Shown in pieces: positions 33,959 through 42,950 of a stretch of DNA of 64,000 nt (the stretch's first letter is position 1; every line of letters starts with the position of its first letter). The DNA is from Bacteroidota bacterium (GTDB lineage: Bacteria > Bacteroidota > Bacteroidia > Bacteroidales > CAIXZF01). A model generated the notes under the pieces. It was not told the DNA's origin and made no database searches. It saw only the letters and a list, made by a program, of their open reading frames with translations. The stretch is from NCBI GenBank assembly GCA_022709385.1, contig JAKLIX010000012.1, forward strand, positions 1-64,000. The letters are read 5' to 3'. Both the position numbers and the translations under genes were made by a program.

Positions 33959-35222
33959 AACTGTCCTTACCCTGCTTCTTAAAAAGGACATCCTCACCTA
34001 TTTCACGGGGAAGACCATCCCCGCTTTGGTAAACCTCCTGCTTATCATTCTGGCTTTAAGATGGTTGGGGAAAGAAACCTACGGACAATATTCCCTCATA
34101 TACTATATGGTGATCCTGGTTTCCACCTTCACCTTCGGCTGGCTGCAGCAAAGCATCCTGCGTTTCCTTAGTCAGTACCAGCTGCATGTCGGACTAGCCG
34201 TCATGCGCTTCCTGCTGCTTACCCTGCTGAGCTCCGCCATCGGAACCCTGGCCATTGCCCTGATCGGGCTGCTGTATTTTCATCTGCCCCTTAGTGACAC
34301 CCTGGTGCTAATGTTCACCCTGATCTTTTATAACCTATTGCTGTTCAGGATGACAGTCAGCCAGGCACAGTTCAAACCCCTGCAGTATGTCTTCACGGAG
34401 GGTTTATACAATATCCTGATGCTAGCCTGCTTTGTTTTCCTTGTTGTCTTATACAAACGAAGCGACTACCTGGTATTATTCATTGCCATGCTTGCAGGGC
34501 TGATCACCGCAAGCTGCCTGGTGCCGGGCATGGCCGGGCAGGTTCTGCCGGCACTGACCTGGTCTAAGGCATTTTACCGGCGGGATTTCACCCGGAAGAT
34601 GTTTTCATACGGGATCATGCTTTCAGTCTGGCTATCCATTTCTTATATGCTAAACATCGCTAACAGATTCTTTATCAAGGAGTTTACAAATTATGAGGCT
34701 GTGGGGATTTTTTCATCCGTCTATGATATCATATTTAAAATTTCAGGCTTTGCCTGCATGCCGGTATTGCTCACTTACCACCCCAGGATTACCGCCTTCT
34801 GGAATGAGGGGAATGAAAGTGAAGCCAGGCGTGAAGTCGGCAGGGCCCTGGGGCTGGAAGCCGTGATCTTTGTAGCGGTTCTCATTGTCTTTATGAGTTT
34901 CCGGCCATGGTTCTACGACCAAGTCCTTCAGCTGGATGAGCCCGGGCTTGGTCCGGCCTCGTTTGCCCTCATCCTTGCTGCCTTCCTGTGGCAGGCAGGC
35001 TTGTTACTTCAAAAAGGCCTTGAGCTCATGCTGAAACTGAAAAAAATGATCATTGCGCTTCTCATTGCATTGGGGGTCAATACCCTGGGAAACCTGTTCC
35101 TGATCCCTGCTTTCGGATACAAAGCAGCAGCCTGGTCGACACTGATCGGAGTGATCGTATACCTTATCCTGGTGGCTGTGTGGTCGAAAACATTTTTGCG
35201 AAGAAATTTTACCCATGCCTGA
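33951..35222 (+). CDS. Polysaccharide flippase (Wzx/MATE-like)
   Basis: This 423-residue protein has about 12 hydrophobic helices and the family opening KDILTYFTGKTIPALVNLLLIILALRWLGKETYGQYSL. It moves lipid-linked repeat units across the inner membrane. Start 33951 overlaps the Wzz-like stop, and an upstream in-frame ATG at 33927 is less likely. The 3' end overlaps the polymerase gene by 8 bp. Confidence 0.88.
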   Translation: MIKTVLTLLLKKDILTYFTGKTIPALVNLLLIILALRWLGKETYGQYSLIYYMVILVSTFTFGWLQQSILRFLSQYQLHVGLAVMRFLLLTLLSSAIGTLAIALIGLLYFHLPLSDTLVLMFTLIFYNLLLFRMTVSQAQFKPLQYVFTEGLYNILMLACFVFLVVLYKRSDYLVLFIAMLAGLITASCLVPGMAGQVLPALTWSKAFYRRDFTRKMFSYGIMLSVWLSISYMLNIANRFFIKEFTNYEAVGIFSSVYDIIFKISGFACMPVLLTYHPRITAFWNEGNESEARREVGRALGLEAVIFVAVLIVFMSFRPWFYDQVLQLDEPGLGPASFALILAAFLWQAGLLLQKGLELMLKLKKMIIALLIALGVNTLGNLFLIPAFGYKAAAWSTLIGVIVYLILVAVWSKTFLRRNFTHA

Positions 35223-36504
35223 GCCTTTCAATGTATACCTTGTTCTGGCCTTGTATGTGCCGGTCAGCGTTCTGATACGCATCCGGCAGCGCAGCTGGTT
35301 TTCCCCGCCGGCATTTTTTGCATTGTTCTGGACCATGCTTTGCGGCTTGTCGGTTTTATTGGCTCCCGATTTTTACTTTTCCGCTCCTGCCCTCCTCTTT
35401 ATTCTGGGTTGTATCCTGATTTTTTACACAGGTTTTATCTGTCTTTGCCCGGAAAAGTGTCATTATCAGGCACATCTCTCAGAAAAAAAAACCATGGCCG
35501 CCCGACTTGAACGCAGTTTTCTCTGGTTTACCCCTGTTGCATTGCTTGCCGGCTTCGGTTCAGTTTACCTTCTGCTTCGTTTTTACGGGATTAAGGGCTT
35601 GCCCTCCGGAATGGATGAAATCAGGCAGTTATCAGGCCTGATGACGGATGAGCGTTACGGTGGACTGGCACTGCCCAGATCCGTCATGTTGTTGCTAGCC
35701 ATCGCTTATTGCGGCAGCCTGACCGGAGGATTTGTTTTCGGTTTCGGCAGAAAGCTGTTCACAAAAGCAGTCAGTCTTTTACCTTTTATTCCAGTACTGA
35801 TTTTCACGCTGATATACACTGCACGCGCACCCCTGCTATATCAACTCGTACTGTTCCTTTCCTCCTTGATTGTCACCAGACTTGCGCTCGCTGACAAAGC
35901 TCCGCGCCTATTCACGCCGCGGTTTGTCACCCTGGTTTTATTCGGAGCCGGACTGGTCATCAGCCTGTTTATGATTACCCAGATGACCAGAATGGACGCC
36001 GGTTTCAACAGGGAACAACTTAGCTCGACCTTCGTACATCTTAGAAGCTGGTTTTTCGGGAATGTTTCAGGATTTTCAGTATGGTTCGACCAGGGCAGCG
36101 GAATCCATGCACCAGCATGGGGAAGTTACTCAATTGGTGGTATTTACGAACTCCTGGGGCTCAGTACACGCATCCCCGGCTTATATGATGTACAGGTTAG
36201 TATCAGTCCGAATGATGACCACACCAATATTTATACCTTATACCGTTTGCTGATCGATGATTTCACCCTCTTTGGCATTCCACTGATTTTCTTCCTTTCC
36301 GGCTTACTCTCAGCAGCCTTTTACAGGCGTGTAGTCAGCGGCCGCTGGCTGTTCATTCCATTGCTTTGCATCGTTTATGCACTGCTGATGTGGTCGTTTA
36401 TTGCTTCATTCCTTACGTATAACACGAATATCCTTGCGTTGGCATTGTTTATGGGCCTGACCCTCCTGATTACCGAAACAAGACCAAAAACCGGCACGCG
36501 ATGA
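35215..36504 (+). CDS. O-antigen/capsule polymerase (Wzy-like)
   Basis: This 429-residue protein has about 10-12 hydrophobic segments and a large periplasmic loop (near 260-345, RSWFFGNVSGFSVWFDQ to VSISPNDDHTNIYTLYRLLIDDF). This is the layout of O-antigen polymerases of the Wzy/EpsG kind. Sequence conservation in this group is low, so the call relies on topology and position between flippase and glycosyltransferases. The end overlaps the next gene by ATGA. Confidence 0.75.
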   Translation: MPEPFNVYLVLALYVPVSVLIRIRQRSWFSPPAFFALFWTMLCGLSVLLAPDFYFSAPALLFILGCILIFYTGFICLCPEKCHYQAHLSEKKTMAARLERSFLWFTPVALLAGFGSVYLLLRFYGIKGLPSGMDEIRQLSGLMTDERYGGLALPRSVMLLLAIAYCGSLTGGFVFGFGRKLFTKAVSLLPFIPVLIFTLIYTARAPLLYQLVLFLSSLIVTRLALADKAPRLFTPRFVTLVLFGAGLVISLFMITQMTRMDAGFNREQLSSTFVHLRSWFFGNVSGFSVWFDQGSGIHAPAWGSYSIGGIYELLGLSTRIPGLYDVQVSISPNDDHTNIYTLYRLLIDDFTLFGIPLIFFLSGLLSAAFYRRVVSGRWLFIPLLCIVYALLMWSFIASFLTYNTNILALALFMGLTLLITETRPKTGTR

Positions 36505-37361
36505 ATCCGACCATCCTCTTCATTATGGTGTGTTACCACAATGAGCATGAAGTGGCAGCTTTTGTCAGGGAACAGCTGGGAATTTTTCAGCGGCAATCCT
36601 TTGAATATGTGATTGTCGACAACGGTTCCACCCGGCCTGAACTGCTGGAGGCACTCACAGCCGGAAGCGGGGCCTTTCTGTGTAAACCCGGGATGAACCT
36701 CGGGTATTTTGGAGGTGCCTGGGCAGGTATCCAATACTACCTGGAAATGGGCCATACAAGCCTGCCTGAAATTGTAATCCTCTGCAATACAGACATTTCC
36801 TTCGACGGAGTCGATTTTCCTGAAAGACTTCAACACAGCATTCAAGCCATGAAGCCGGATATCCTTGGTCCCTGTATCATTTCCAGCAGACGGGGGGTCC
36901 ATCAGAATCCTTATATCCCCCGGAGAATCCCCGCCCGGAAATTGCGGTTTTTCCAAGAAGTAACACGTAACTTCTTACTGTACAATGCATTTCTGTTATG
37001 TTACTATCTGGTCAGCCTGATGCGCCGGGGATGCACCGCCAGGATGTCGCCTCTGGAAGCAGGAACCTATTATTCCCTGCATGGTTCTTTTTTGATTTTT
37101 ACTTCCGGTTTCTTTCAGAAAAAAGGACATCTCGATTACGGGTCCTTGCTTTACGGAGAGGAGATTTTCCTCGGAGAGATGGCCCGGCTGCAATCCATGA
37201 AGGTATGTTACACTCCGGGAATCCGCATATATCACAGGGAACATGCAACAACGGGACTGTTTAAGAATCGGGGACAAGTAAAGAAGCTGCACGAATCATA
37301 TACATATTTATTCAGACGGTTTTATGCAGGAACCAGCCCGGAGCAAACCAAAACCAAATAG
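36501..37361 (+). CDS. GT2 glycosyltransferase (rhamnosyltransferase-like)
   Basis: This 286-residue protein has a GT-A fold: an N-terminal nucleotide-binding strand (ILFIMVCYHNEHEV), then YVIVDNGSTRP, the metal-site region ILCNTDISFDG, and a C-terminal acceptor part with GEEIFLGEMARLQSMKVCYTPGIRIYHRE. The last pattern, EEIFL...YHxE, is typical of rhamnosyltransferase-type GT2 enzymes. It acts in the cytoplasm on the lipid-linked unit. The next gene follows after 7 bp. Confidence 0.88.
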   Translation: MNPTILFIMVCYHNEHEVAAFVREQLGIFQRQSFEYVIVDNGSTRPELLEALTAGSGAFLCKPGMNLGYFGGAWAGIQYYLEMGHTSLPEIVILCNTDISFDGVDFPERLQHSIQAMKPDILGPCIISSRRGVHQNPYIPRRIPARKLRFFQEVTRNFLLYNAFLLCYYLVSLMRRGCTARMSPLEAGTYYSLHGSFLIFTSGFFQKKGHLDYGSLLYGEEIFLGEMARLQSMKVCYTPGIRIYHREHATTGLFKNRGQVKKLHESYTYLFRRFYAGTSPEQTKTK

Positions 37362-37368
37362 GCTTTAC

Positions 37369-38376
37369 ATGAAACCGAGCGTCAGCATCATCATTCCTTG
37401 TTTCAATGAGGAGAAATTCCTGCCCGGTTTGATATCTGATATCGCCGGCCAGGATTATCCTTCAGAAAAAATGGAAGTCATCTTTGTTGATGGCATGAGC
37501 AGGGATAAGACCGTGGAAATAATTTTGCAAAGCAGCAGCATATACCCGCATTTCAGGCTGCTTAACAATCCTGCAAGGTTTGTTCCGTTCGCCCTGAACA
37601 AGGGTATCAGAGAAGCCGGGGGTGAAATCATCATCCGGATGGATGCGCATGCACGTTACCCGCATGATTATATCTCGCTTCTCGTCAAATCCTTAGAGGA
37701 ACTGAAAGCAGACAATGTAGGAGGATGTTGGGTGACCACGCCAGCGGGTCCCGGACTGGTCCCCCTGGCCATTGCATCGGTGATGTCTTCAGTATTCGGC
37801 ATGGGCAATGCCATGTACCGGCTGCCTGCCAGGGACGTTATGCAGGTTGATACCGTGCCATTTGGCTGCTACAGAAAAGAGATTTTTGAGCGTATCGGGT
37901 ACTTCGATGAGGCCCTGATCAGGAACCAGGACGATGAATTCAACGCCAGGCTCATCCAAAACGGGGGAAGGATATTTCTTGTCCCCGCAATCCGGATCAC
38001 TTATTTTGCCAGGGATACGATCGCAAAGACCCTGAAGATGTTTTACCAGTACGGATTGTTCAAACCACTGGTTAACAAGAAACTGAAACGACCCGCCACC
38101 CTCAGGCAGTTTATCCCGCCTGCGCTGGTACTGAGCCTTGCAGCCGGCCTGGTCTTATCGCTGATAAACAGTATCTTTTTGGTTATCACAGGCTTAATCC
38201 TGGCATTGCATCTTCTCTGCGGAATTTTCTTCAGTGCAGGCGCAATCATGAAACACCGCAAACCGGGACTGCTCCTTCTGATGCCCTTGCTCTTTCTGCT
38301 GATACACCTGAGTTACGGGACAGCATACATCAGCGGTTCTATAAAAGAGCCACGTCATGCTGAACCCAGCCGTTAA
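37369..38376 (+). CDS. GT2 glycosyltransferase (succinoglycan ExoA-like)
   Basis: This 335-residue protein starts with KPSVSIIIPCFNEEKFLPGLISD, has FVDGMSRDKT, IIRMDAHARYPHDYI (DxD-like DAH), CYRKEIFERIGYFDEALIRNQDDEFNAR, and three C-terminal membrane helices. The whole arrangement matches ExoA-type beta-glycosyltransferases anchored in the inner membrane. ATG 37369 is chosen because the family motif starts there; an ATG at 37324 would overlap the previous gene. Confidence 0.9.
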   Translation: MKPSVSIIIPCFNEEKFLPGLISDIAGQDYPSEKMEVIFVDGMSRDKTVEIILQSSSIYPHFRLLNNPARFVPFALNKGIREAGGEIIIRMDAHARYPHDYISLLVKSLEELKADNVGGCWVTTPAGPGLVPLAIASVMSSVFGMGNAMYRLPARDVMQVDTVPFGCYRKEIFERIGYFDEALIRNQDDEFNARLIQNGGRIFLVPAIRITYFARDTIAKTLKMFYQYGLFKPLVNKKLKRPATLRQFIPPALVLSLAAGLVLSLINSIFLVITGLILALHLLCGIFFSAGAIMKHRKPGLLLLMPLLFLLIHLSYGTAYISGSIKEPRHAEPSR

Positions 38377-38458
38377 ACCAGTGCAGCAAAGGCCGGATGA
38401 TCCGGCAATCTACTTTTTATTTAATTTTACGCCACCTTGAAAGTCTGTTACAGAGGTC

Positions 38459-39703
38459 ATGGATCGAAGAACGCTTTTATTCCGCAAGTGGTACTATTAC
38501 CTTTACCTGGCCCTGGCTTTTGCAATTCCGCTTTACGACCGGCTGGTGGTTCTTATGATCATACTGCTGTTCATCCTGTGGGTAGCCGAAGGCAGGTTTA
38601 AAGAGAGATTCAGGAGGGCCTGGCAGGAGAAGGAACGCCGTATCATACTTTCATTCAGCATATTATATATTGTTTATGCCCTCGGACTAATTTACTCCGG
38701 CAACCTGGAATATGGGCTGTTCGATATGCAGGTGAAGTTGTCGTTGCTGATTTTTCCGCTTTTCCTGGCCACCAGCCCCGAAGGTTTCCTCAGCCAGAAA
38801 CAGATACTGCATATTTCGTACTCATTCATCTTCAGTTGTATAATCATTACCCTCATCGCCCTGGTGCTGGCAACGCAGAATTACCTTTACAGTCACACCT
38901 TTATAGAATATTATTACGATAATTTATCCGACTTTCAGCATCCCAGCTATTTTTCCATGAATCTCAATTTCGCCATTTCGCTGATCATTATCCTGCTGAT
39001 ACGCATGTGGACCAGCCTGGCGAGAGGGTTCAGGACCTTTCTGATCATCCTGATCCCGTATTTTTTCACCATGGTTATATTATTGGCTTCCAAAGCCGGG
39101 ATCATCAGCCTTCTGATCCTCTTGCTTGTTAGTCTGGCCTCATTGATTCTGTATAAGAAGGAATATGTCATCGGGTTGATTTTTGTATTGCTTGTACCCT
39201 TCGCCTTTGTTGGCGCCTATTATCTTTTTCCGTCATCATTTTACCGCTTAACGATAGCAAAGAACTACCTGGACGGGCACACACCGCTCAATCTCGACAG
39301 CGGAGACGGTACCAATGACCGCATTCTGGTCTGGAGGTCTTCGGTCGAAGTTTTCAGAGAGCACCCGGTATGTGGCGTGGGAACCGGCGATGTAAAGGAC
39401 GTGCTGATGGAAAAATACAGGGAGAACCAGATCCTTGCAGCCATGACAAAGCGCCTCAACGCGCACAACCAGTACCTGCAAACCCTGGTGGCGCTTGGAT
39501 TGATTGGACTGCTCATCCTGAGCCTGATGCTATTGCTTCCGGCCATCAGCGCCATTCGAAAAAACAACCTGCTGTATCTCCTCTTCCTTTTACTGGTAGG
39601 AATCAATTTTCTGGGCGAATCCATGCTTGAACGTCAGGCAGGTGTGGTGTTCTACAGCTTCTTCAACACCCTGCTGCTTTACATTCATATCAGGAAACAA
39701 TAA
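38459..39703 (+). CDS. O-antigen ligase-like membrane protein (Wzy_C)
   Basis: This 414-residue polytopic protein has a Wzy_C domain. After about eight helices comes the periplasmic loop DSGDGTNDRILVWRSSVEVFREHPVCGVGTGDVKDVL, then NAHNQYLQTLVALGLIGLLIL with the conserved His. Such proteins ligate or polymerise glycans at the periplasmic face. It lies 82 bp after the glycosyltransferases and may have its own promoter. A 31-bp palindrome follows its stop. Confidence 0.85.
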   Translation: MDRRTLLFRKWYYYLYLALAFAIPLYDRLVVLMIILLFILWVAEGRFKERFRRAWQEKERRIILSFSILYIVYALGLIYSGNLEYGLFDMQVKLSLLIFPLFLATSPEGFLSQKQILHISYSFIFSCIIITLIALVLATQNYLYSHTFIEYYYDNLSDFQHPSYFSMNLNFAISLIIILLIRMWTSLARGFRTFLIILIPYFFTMVILLASKAGIISLLILLLVSLASLILYKKEYVIGLIFVLLVPFAFVGAYYLFPSSFYRLTIAKNYLDGHTPLNLDSGDGTNDRILVWRSSVEVFREHPVCGVGTGDVKDVLMEKYRENQILAAMTKRLNAHNQYLQTLVALGLIGLLILSLMLLLPAISAIRKNNLLYLLFLLLVGINFLGESMLERQAGVVFYSFFNTLLLYIHIRKQ

Positions 39704-39721
39704 TCTTTGTTCCTGTCTTTT

Positions 39722-39774
39722 CCATGTGTCACATGGTGACACCATGTGACACATCGAATTTCGATGTGTCACAT
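39722..39774. repeat. Palindrome cluster between O-antigen ligase and superoxide dismutase
   Basis: CCATGTGTCACATGG (39722-39736) is self-palindromic around its centre base. ATGTGACACATCGAA and its complement (39744-39774) form a perfect 15-bp stem with a one-base loop. There is no T-tract, so it is not a classical terminator, but it could end or protect the upstream transcript. Confidence 0.9.
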
Positions 39775-39840
39775 CATCTGAACTTTCAGGAGTGTTGGTT
39801 GTTTATTATTTATAATGAATCTAAACAAAAACACAAAACA

Positions 39841-40554
39841 ATGAATACCAAGTATTTCAGCCTAATCGTATTATCCTCTGTCGTGGCTGGACAGGCTTTT
39901 GCAGGAGAAGATCCCCTGCTGAAAACAACTGCCGCTCAGGCACAATTCCCCGAACTGCCGTATCCGTACGATGCGCTGGAACCCTATGTAGACAAGATGA
40001 CCATGGAGATCCACTACAGCAAGCATCACAAAGCATATTATGATAACTTTCTGAAGGCAACCCAGGGAACGGAAATGGAAAAAATGACTATCGGTGACAT
40101 TTTCCGTCAGATCAGTAAGTTTCCGGCAGCAGTCAGGAACAATGGCGGCGGTTTTTACAACCACGTATTTTTCTGGCAGAACATGTCTCCTGCCGGTTCC
40201 TCCTCCATCAGTCCTGCATTTGAGAAGATCCTGACTGCAAGATTCGGCTCCATGGACGAATTCAGAAAGCAATTTGGAGATGCTGCGAAAACCAGGTTTG
40301 GCAGCGGTTGGGCATGGCTTAGTGTGGATGACAAAGGGGAGCTTTTTATTTCGTCGACACCCAACCAGGATAATCCCCTGATGGATCTGGCAGATAAAAA
40401 AGGGACACCGGTGTTAGGAATCGATGTCTGGGAACATGCCTATTACCTGAAATACCAGAACCGCCGGCCCGACTACGTGGAGGCCTGGTGGAAGGTGATC
40501 AACTGGCAAGTGGTGGAGCAGCGTTACAAAGCCGCTGTTAAAACGACAGAATAG
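39841..40554 (+). CDS. Exported iron/manganese superoxide dismutase
   Basis: This 237-residue enzyme converts superoxide to oxygen and peroxide. The metal ligands are all visible: His58 (EIHYSKHH), His108 ([11 protein letters not shown]), Asp196 and His200 ([11 protein letters not shown]). Residues 1-22 form a signal peptide ([19 protein letters not shown]), so the protein is probably periplasmic or secreted. Most Fe/Mn enzymes are cytoplasmic, with Cu/Zn types outside. The frame is open upstream through the palindromes, but ATG 39841 starts the signal peptide. The 3' end overlaps rocD convergently by 17 bp. Confidence 0.92.
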   Translation: MNTKYFSLIVLSSVVAGQAFAGEDPLLKTTAAQAQFPELPYPYDALEPYVDKMTMEIHYSKHHKAYYDNFLKATQGTEMEKMTIGDIFRQISKFPAAVRNNGGGFYNHVFFWQNMSPAGSSSISPAFEKILTARFGSMDEFRKQFGDAAKTRFGSGWAWLSVDDKGELFISSTPNQDNPLMDLADKKGTPVLGIDVWEHAYYLKYQNRRPDYVEAWWKVINWQVVEQRYKAAVKTTE

Positions 40555-41758
40555 ATCTCCGGATAATATCAGCCGCCTCCATCACCTGGGCTTCATTGAT
40601 CACCAGGGGTGGTGCAAAACGAATGATATGACGGTGGGTAGGTTTAGCAAGCAAACCGTTTTCGGCCATCTTCATACACACATCCCAGGCCTCCTTGCCG
40701 TTTTTTGGTCTGATGATCACTGCGTTAAGCAATCCTTTACCACGAACCAGCTCCACCATATCGCTCTGAATTGAGCGCATCTCTTTTCTGAAAATCTGGC
40801 CCATTTGCGCTGCATTATCGGCCAGATTTTCATCTTTTACAACCTCCAGGGCAGTAACCGCGACCCTGGCAGCCACCGGGTTTCCCCCGAAAGTCGATCC
40901 ATGCTGTCCGGGTTTGATCAGCATCATGATATCATCATCGGCAAGCACTGCAGATACAGGGTAAACACCTCCCGAAAGCGCCTTGCCAAGGATCAGCACG
41001 TCAGGCCTCACCGCTTCATGATCGCAGCAAAGCAACTTACCTGTCCGGGCTATCCCCGTCTGCACCTCATCTGCAATGAAGAGCACATTTTTTTCCCGGC
41101 AAAGTTCCTGGCAGGCCTTCAAATACCCATCGGCAGGTACGTTCACCCCTGCCTCTCCCTGGATAGGTTCCACCAGAAATCCCGCCACCGTGGGATCCTC
41201 CAGAGCCACCGATAAAGCCTCGGTATCATTATATGGTATGGTGACAAAACCGGGCGTATAAGGACCATAATTGACGCGGGCTTCAGGATCGGTCGAAAAT
41301 GAAATGACCGTCGTGGTTCTTCCATGAAAATTCTGCTCGCAAACAATGATTTTTGCTTCACCGGCCGGGATGCCCTTTTTCTCATAACCCCAGCGCCTGG
41401 CAAGCTTCAGTGCCGTTTCAACCGCTTCAACCCCGGTATTCATCGGCAATACACGGTCAAACCCAAAGTACTCTGTAATATATTTCTCATACACGCCCAG
41501 TGCATCATTATAAAATGCCCTCGAAGTAAGGGTGAGGGTGTTGGCCTGATCCACCATGGTCCGCACGATCTTTGGATGGCAGTGCCCTTGGTTTACTGCA
41601 GAGTAAGCCGACAGGAAATCATAATAGCGTTTCCCCTCCGCATCCCATACAAAAGGGCCGTCTCCCCTGCTCAGCACCACAGGTAAGGGATGGTAATTGT
41701 GTGCTCCATACTTGTCTTCCAGTTCAATCGCCTGCTGCGATGTAATCTTTTCGAACAT
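40538..41758 (-). CDS. rocD: Ornithine-oxo-acid transaminase
   Basis: This 406-residue class III PLP aminotransferase turns ornithine plus 2-oxoglutarate into glutamate semialdehyde. It begins [31 protein letters not shown], the ornithine-transaminase opening. It contains [37 protein letters not shown], and the PLP lysine in [21 protein letters not shown] 41758 is set by this N-terminus and by the promoter 36 bp upstream, which excludes the longer frame to 41830. Confidence 0.95.
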   Translation of the reverse strand: MFEKITSQQAIELEDKYGAHNYHPLPVVLSRGDGPFVWDAEGKRYYDFLSAYSAVNQGHCHPKIVRTMVDQANTLTLTSRAFYNDALGVYEKYITEYFGFDRVLPMNTGVEAVETALKLARRWGYEKKGIPAGEAKIIVCEQNFHGRTTTVISFSTDPEARVNYGPYTPGFVTIPYNDTEALSVALEDPTVAGFLVEPIQGEAGVNVPADGYLKACQELCREKNVLFIADEVQTGIARTGKLLCCDHEAVRPDVLILGKALSGGVYPVSAVLADDDIMMLIKPGQHGSTFGGNPVAARVAVTALEVVKDENLADNAAQMGQIFRKEMRSIQSDMVELVRGKGLLNAVIIRPKNGKEAWDVCMKMAENGLLAKPTHRHIIRFAPPLVINEAQVMEAADIIRRSILSF

Positions 41759-41793
41759 AAATCCTGAGTTTAAAGTGTTTGTTATTGTGGTAA

Positions 41794-41824
41794 CAAAGGT
41801 AGACAGATTTTCTGTCCCGGCAAA
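41794..41824 (-). promoter_or_regulatory. Bacteroidetes consensus promoter for rocD
   Basis: The minus strand reads TTTG (41824-41821), 19 bp, then TACCTTTG (41801-41794). This matches TTTG-N19-TAnnTTTG exactly. The rocD ATG is 36 bp downstream. Confidence 0.8.
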
Positions 41825-41916
41825 TTCCATTCCCTTTCCCTGATGTCAGAAATCCGTAAAGGAACAGGTTTACGGTGCCTTGCATTTCTGTTGCAGTTCA
41901 TCAAATCGTAAGGGTG

Positions 41917-42381
41917 TCATTCCCTGATGAATACACGGGGATCAAAGGTATATGCTTCAGTCGATATCATCCCGATCCTGCTGAAACGCGGATGAAGCGG
42001 GTTCAACAGGTAATTGAACTCATTTTTCACCAGCACTGAAGGAACCTTCATCGCCACCCAATGCATCTTACTTATAAAGCCATCCCCGATTTTTTGGGTT
42101 GCATGATGAAAAGGGAGCTGAGACCAGTTTTCAGACAACTCATTCACATTCAACTCCATGATCCCTGCATCGTCCGGCAGCATGATACCCGTCATGACAA
42201 AATCTCCGGGAAGAATCCCCAAGGGCAGATGTACCGCCAGTTCACACATGCTCAATGCCATCGAGGAACTGGTGTAAATCATGCGCACTCCCCTGCTGTT
42301 CCACCTGCCCCCGTGCCTGGCCGCTCCCTCCCCGCTAAGATCACCGGCATATCTGGCAGCCGTAAGCCTGTAGACCATCAT
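41917..42381 (-). CDS. RES-domain toxin (NAD+ phosphorylase family)
   Basis: This 154-residue RES protein begins MVYRLTAARYAGDLSGEGAARHGGRWNSRG, with the conserved Arg5 and the GGRWNxxG block. IYTSSSMALSMCELAVHL follows, with the conserved Tyr, Ser and Glu of the NAD-binding site. RES toxins degrade NAD+ and arrest growth. It overlaps the antitoxin gene by ATGA, so translation is coupled. Confidence 0.9.
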   Translation of the reverse strand: MMVYRLTAARYAGDLSGEGAARHGGRWNSRGVRMIYTSSSMALSMCELAVHLPLGILPGDFVMTGIMLPDDAGIMELNVNELSENWSQLPFHHATQKIGDGFISKMHWVAMKVPSVLVKNEFNYLLNPLHPRFSRIGMISTEAYTFDPRVFIRE

Positions 42382-42803
42382 GCCAGTACCCCTTGCTCAA
42401 TGCGTCCTAACTCATCCCTGACCAATTGAATCCCAAAGGAATTATCCAGAAACGACTTGGGTGTATTCCCTCCGAGCACCACACTGGAAGAGGACAACCA
42501 AACCGAAAGTTTGTCCTTCGACCCAAAAACCTCCATACCATATTTATATAGCATGGTAAGTTCAAGGATACGTTCAGAAGCCAACGGATCAAACTGCTTT
42601 TCCTGCTTCTTATACCGCTGCATCGTCCTTTCCGAAAGATGAAGATAGTGAGTCCATTCACTCATGCTGAACGGGCTGTTCCCTGCAAGCTTCCTGAAGA
42701 AAAAATATGATATCCCCCGGCGAACGGCTGATATCAGGGAAAAAACATCCCTGTCATCGGTAGATTGATAGCTGATCATTGCTTCATTCACTTCACTTGC
42801 CAT
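42378..42803 (-). CDS. Xre/MbcA-type antitoxin (DUF2384)
   Basis: This 141-residue antitoxin is the partner of the RES toxin. It has an N-terminal helix-turn-helix region (FSMSEWTHYLHLSERTMQRYKKQEKQFDP) and a C-terminal DUF2384 toxin-binding domain (LTMLYKYGMEVFGSKDKLSVWLSS to NTPKSFLDNSFGIQLVRDELGRIEQG). The frame is open to a TTG at 42890, but an inverted repeat that looks like an operator lies at 42828-42855. I therefore take ATG 42803 as the start. Confidence 0.88.
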   Translation of the reverse strand: MASEVNEAMISYQSTDDRDVFSLISAVRRGISYFFFRKLAGNSPFSMSEWTHYLHLSERTMQRYKKQEKQFDPLASERILELTMLYKYGMEVFGSKDKLSVWLSSSSVVLGGNTPKSFLDNSFGIQLVRDELGRIEQGVLA

Positions 42804-42827
42804 CTCTGATTTTTTTTTAAATATACG

Positions 42828-42855
42828 ATATTTGTCGTTTATTTTACGACAATAT
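42828..42855 (-). promoter_or_regulatory. Candidate operator of the Xre-RES operon
   Basis: TTGTCGT and ACGACAA form an inverted repeat separated by 7 bp, extended by ATAT on both sides, in AT-rich DNA 25-52 bp upstream of the antitoxin ATG. Antitoxins of this family bind such palindromes in their own promoter. No clean -7 box was found here. Confidence 0.5.
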
Positions 42856-42950
42856 TCATCTTCAGTTATAAAATTTTCATTTCCGGACAAAACAAATCTC
42901 CGGTGAGGACACCATCCGTTTCACAAAAAAAAGCAGGATACCGGCACCTG

